Assembly: GCF_023554555.1 (NCBI RefSeq)
Contig: NZ_JAMJWC010000002.1
Span: forward strand, 496,001-560,000
DNA: 64,000 nt
Origin: Sphingobacterium sp. lm-10
GTDB lineage: Bacteria; Bacteroidota; Bacteroidia; Sphingobacteriales; Sphingobacteriaceae
Reading direction: 5' to 3'
Part shown: positions 63,420-64,000 of the stretch, one piece after another
Position numbering within the stretch: position 1 is the stretch's first letter
Layout of the letters: the number at the start of each line of letters is the position of its first letter
The notes under the pieces: model-generated
The model's input: the letters and a program-made list of their open reading frames with translations, nothing else
Database searches by the model: none
Told to the model about the DNA's origin: nothing
Made by a program: the position numbers and the translations under genes

Positions 63420-64000
63420 ATGTCTATTAAGCTGGTCACATATCCATTTCTTTTTACAGTTAATCCACTGCATCAGATTAACACCACCACTATAAACGAA
63501 AGGTTAAGTAGAGTGCCACACCAACTCTTTAAACCACATAGAACAGATTTTTTTCAGATTTATCTTTTCACGCAAGGATTTGGTAGTCACATGGTTGACT
63601 TCGAGCCAATTGAGGTAAAACCACAACATATTTTATTTATTTCGCAAGGTCAGGTTCATGCATTTGATGCAAACCAAGGCTACGATGGGAAGGCACTTAT
63701 TTTTACCGAAGAATTTTTTTGTAGAACATCCGCTGATCAACAGTTTTTTCAATCATCACCCTTGTTTAAAAACTTCTTTTGTCAATCTTATTTTAAAATA
63801 AATGAAAACTTCGAAAAATTAGAAGCCATCTTTTCGGAAATTTTTGATGAATTAAAACGAGTTCCGGATAAAAAGCAGGGTGACATATTACATAACTTAT
63901 TGCATAGAATCATCCTACTTGCCGATCGAGAGATGAAGGAAAACTCCGGGGTAGTGAAACATACATCACACAAGGAGGATCTGGCGATCCGGTTTAAGGA
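63420..64000 (+). CDS. AraC family regulator, N-terminal part (cut by window end)
   Basis: A reading frame starting MSIKLVTYPFLFTVNPLHQI remains open to the last base. The visible 193 residues form the ligand-sensing cupin domain of AraC-type regulators: HRTDFFQIYLFTQGFGSHMV, FEPIEVKPQHILFISQGQVHAF, then a helical linker. The HTH domain would start after the window's end. It may regulate the gluconate kinase/permease pair upstream, which is transcribed in the same direction. Confidence 0.8.
   Translation, partial: MSIKLVTYPFLFTVNPLHQINTTTINERLSRVPHQLFKPHRTDFFQIYLFTQGFGSHMVDFEPIEVKPQHILFISQGQVHAFDANQGYDGKALIFTEEFFCRTSADQQFFQSSPLFKNFFCQSYFKINENFEKLEAIFSEIFDELKRVPDKKQGDILHNLLHRIILLADREMKENSGVVKHTSHKEDLAIRFK

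Overview
The window is chromosomal DNA from a member of the Bacteroidota, most likely the family Sphingobacteriaceae. Supporting signs are: many promoters of the Bacteroidota type (-7 box TAnnTTTG), a SusC/SusD outer-membrane pair, a glucosamine-6-phosphate deaminase fused to a LmbE-type domain, an alternative complex III linked to a caa3-type oxidase, two adjacent rhomboid-family genes with a C-terminal extension on one, and many small lipoproteins. Genus assignment is inference. No tRNA, rRNA, CRISPR array, transposase or integrase was seen.

Layout. 1-12.6 kb: mainly housekeeping (dnaG 3' part, YraN nuclease-like protein, glutamine cyclotransferase, a signal-peptide-bearing peptide deformylase, ruvX-ybeY, ndk, a TetR regulator, pheS, ssb, mutY), then a bactofilin/M23 peptidase cell-shape cluster and an M1 aminopeptidase. 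12.6-33.5 kb: M3 peptidase, a small conserved protein, a glycosyltransferase islet, Rieske ferredoxin, ispH, hemH, a metallophosphoesterase, a transsulfuration enzyme, a TlpA-like thioredoxin, nagB-lmbE, a C-terminal processing protease, fumC, a membrane-anchored EEP hydrolase, a pseudo-rhomboid/rhomboid pair and mutL. 33.5-36 kb: a flavodoxin-fold reductase, a DUF1080 lipoprotein, an array of REP-like repeats and msrB. 36-52.7 kb: one long respiratory cluster with the alternative complex III genes (actABCDEF), then coxB, coxA, ctaA, cyoE, two subunit III genes, subunit IV, a SCO-like protein and a DUF420 protein. 52.8-60.1 kb: a small conserved protein, SusC/SusD and a secreted S10 carboxypeptidase. 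60.2-64 kb: a gluconate-type FGGY kinase, a GntP permease and the start of an AraC-type regulator cut by the window end.

How it works together. The respiratory cluster encodes electron flow from menaquinol through the Act complex and c-type hemes to the CuA centre of a caa3-type oxidase, together with heme O/A synthesis for that oxidase; hemH upstream supplies protoheme. The SusC/SusD pair next to a secreted carboxypeptidase, and the kinase/permease pair beside it, look like nutrient-acquisition modules.

Most notable observations. (1) A lone A/T-rich glycosyltransferase gene is flanked by 48-bp direct repeats that duplicate the 3' end of the neighbouring Rieske gene, the architecture of an element inserted at a gene's 3' end. 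(2) SusC/SusD shows the same layout: a 17-bp exact repeat, inside a 13-codon in-frame relic, copies the 3' end of the gene just upstream. (3) The SCO-like protein of the oxidase cluster has no cysteine at all. (4) One of two adjacent rhomboids has lost its catalytic histidine. (5) Four unrelated genes have a -7 box only 4-7 nt before the start codon, suggesting leaderless mRNAs. All functions are inferred by reading; no searches were run.
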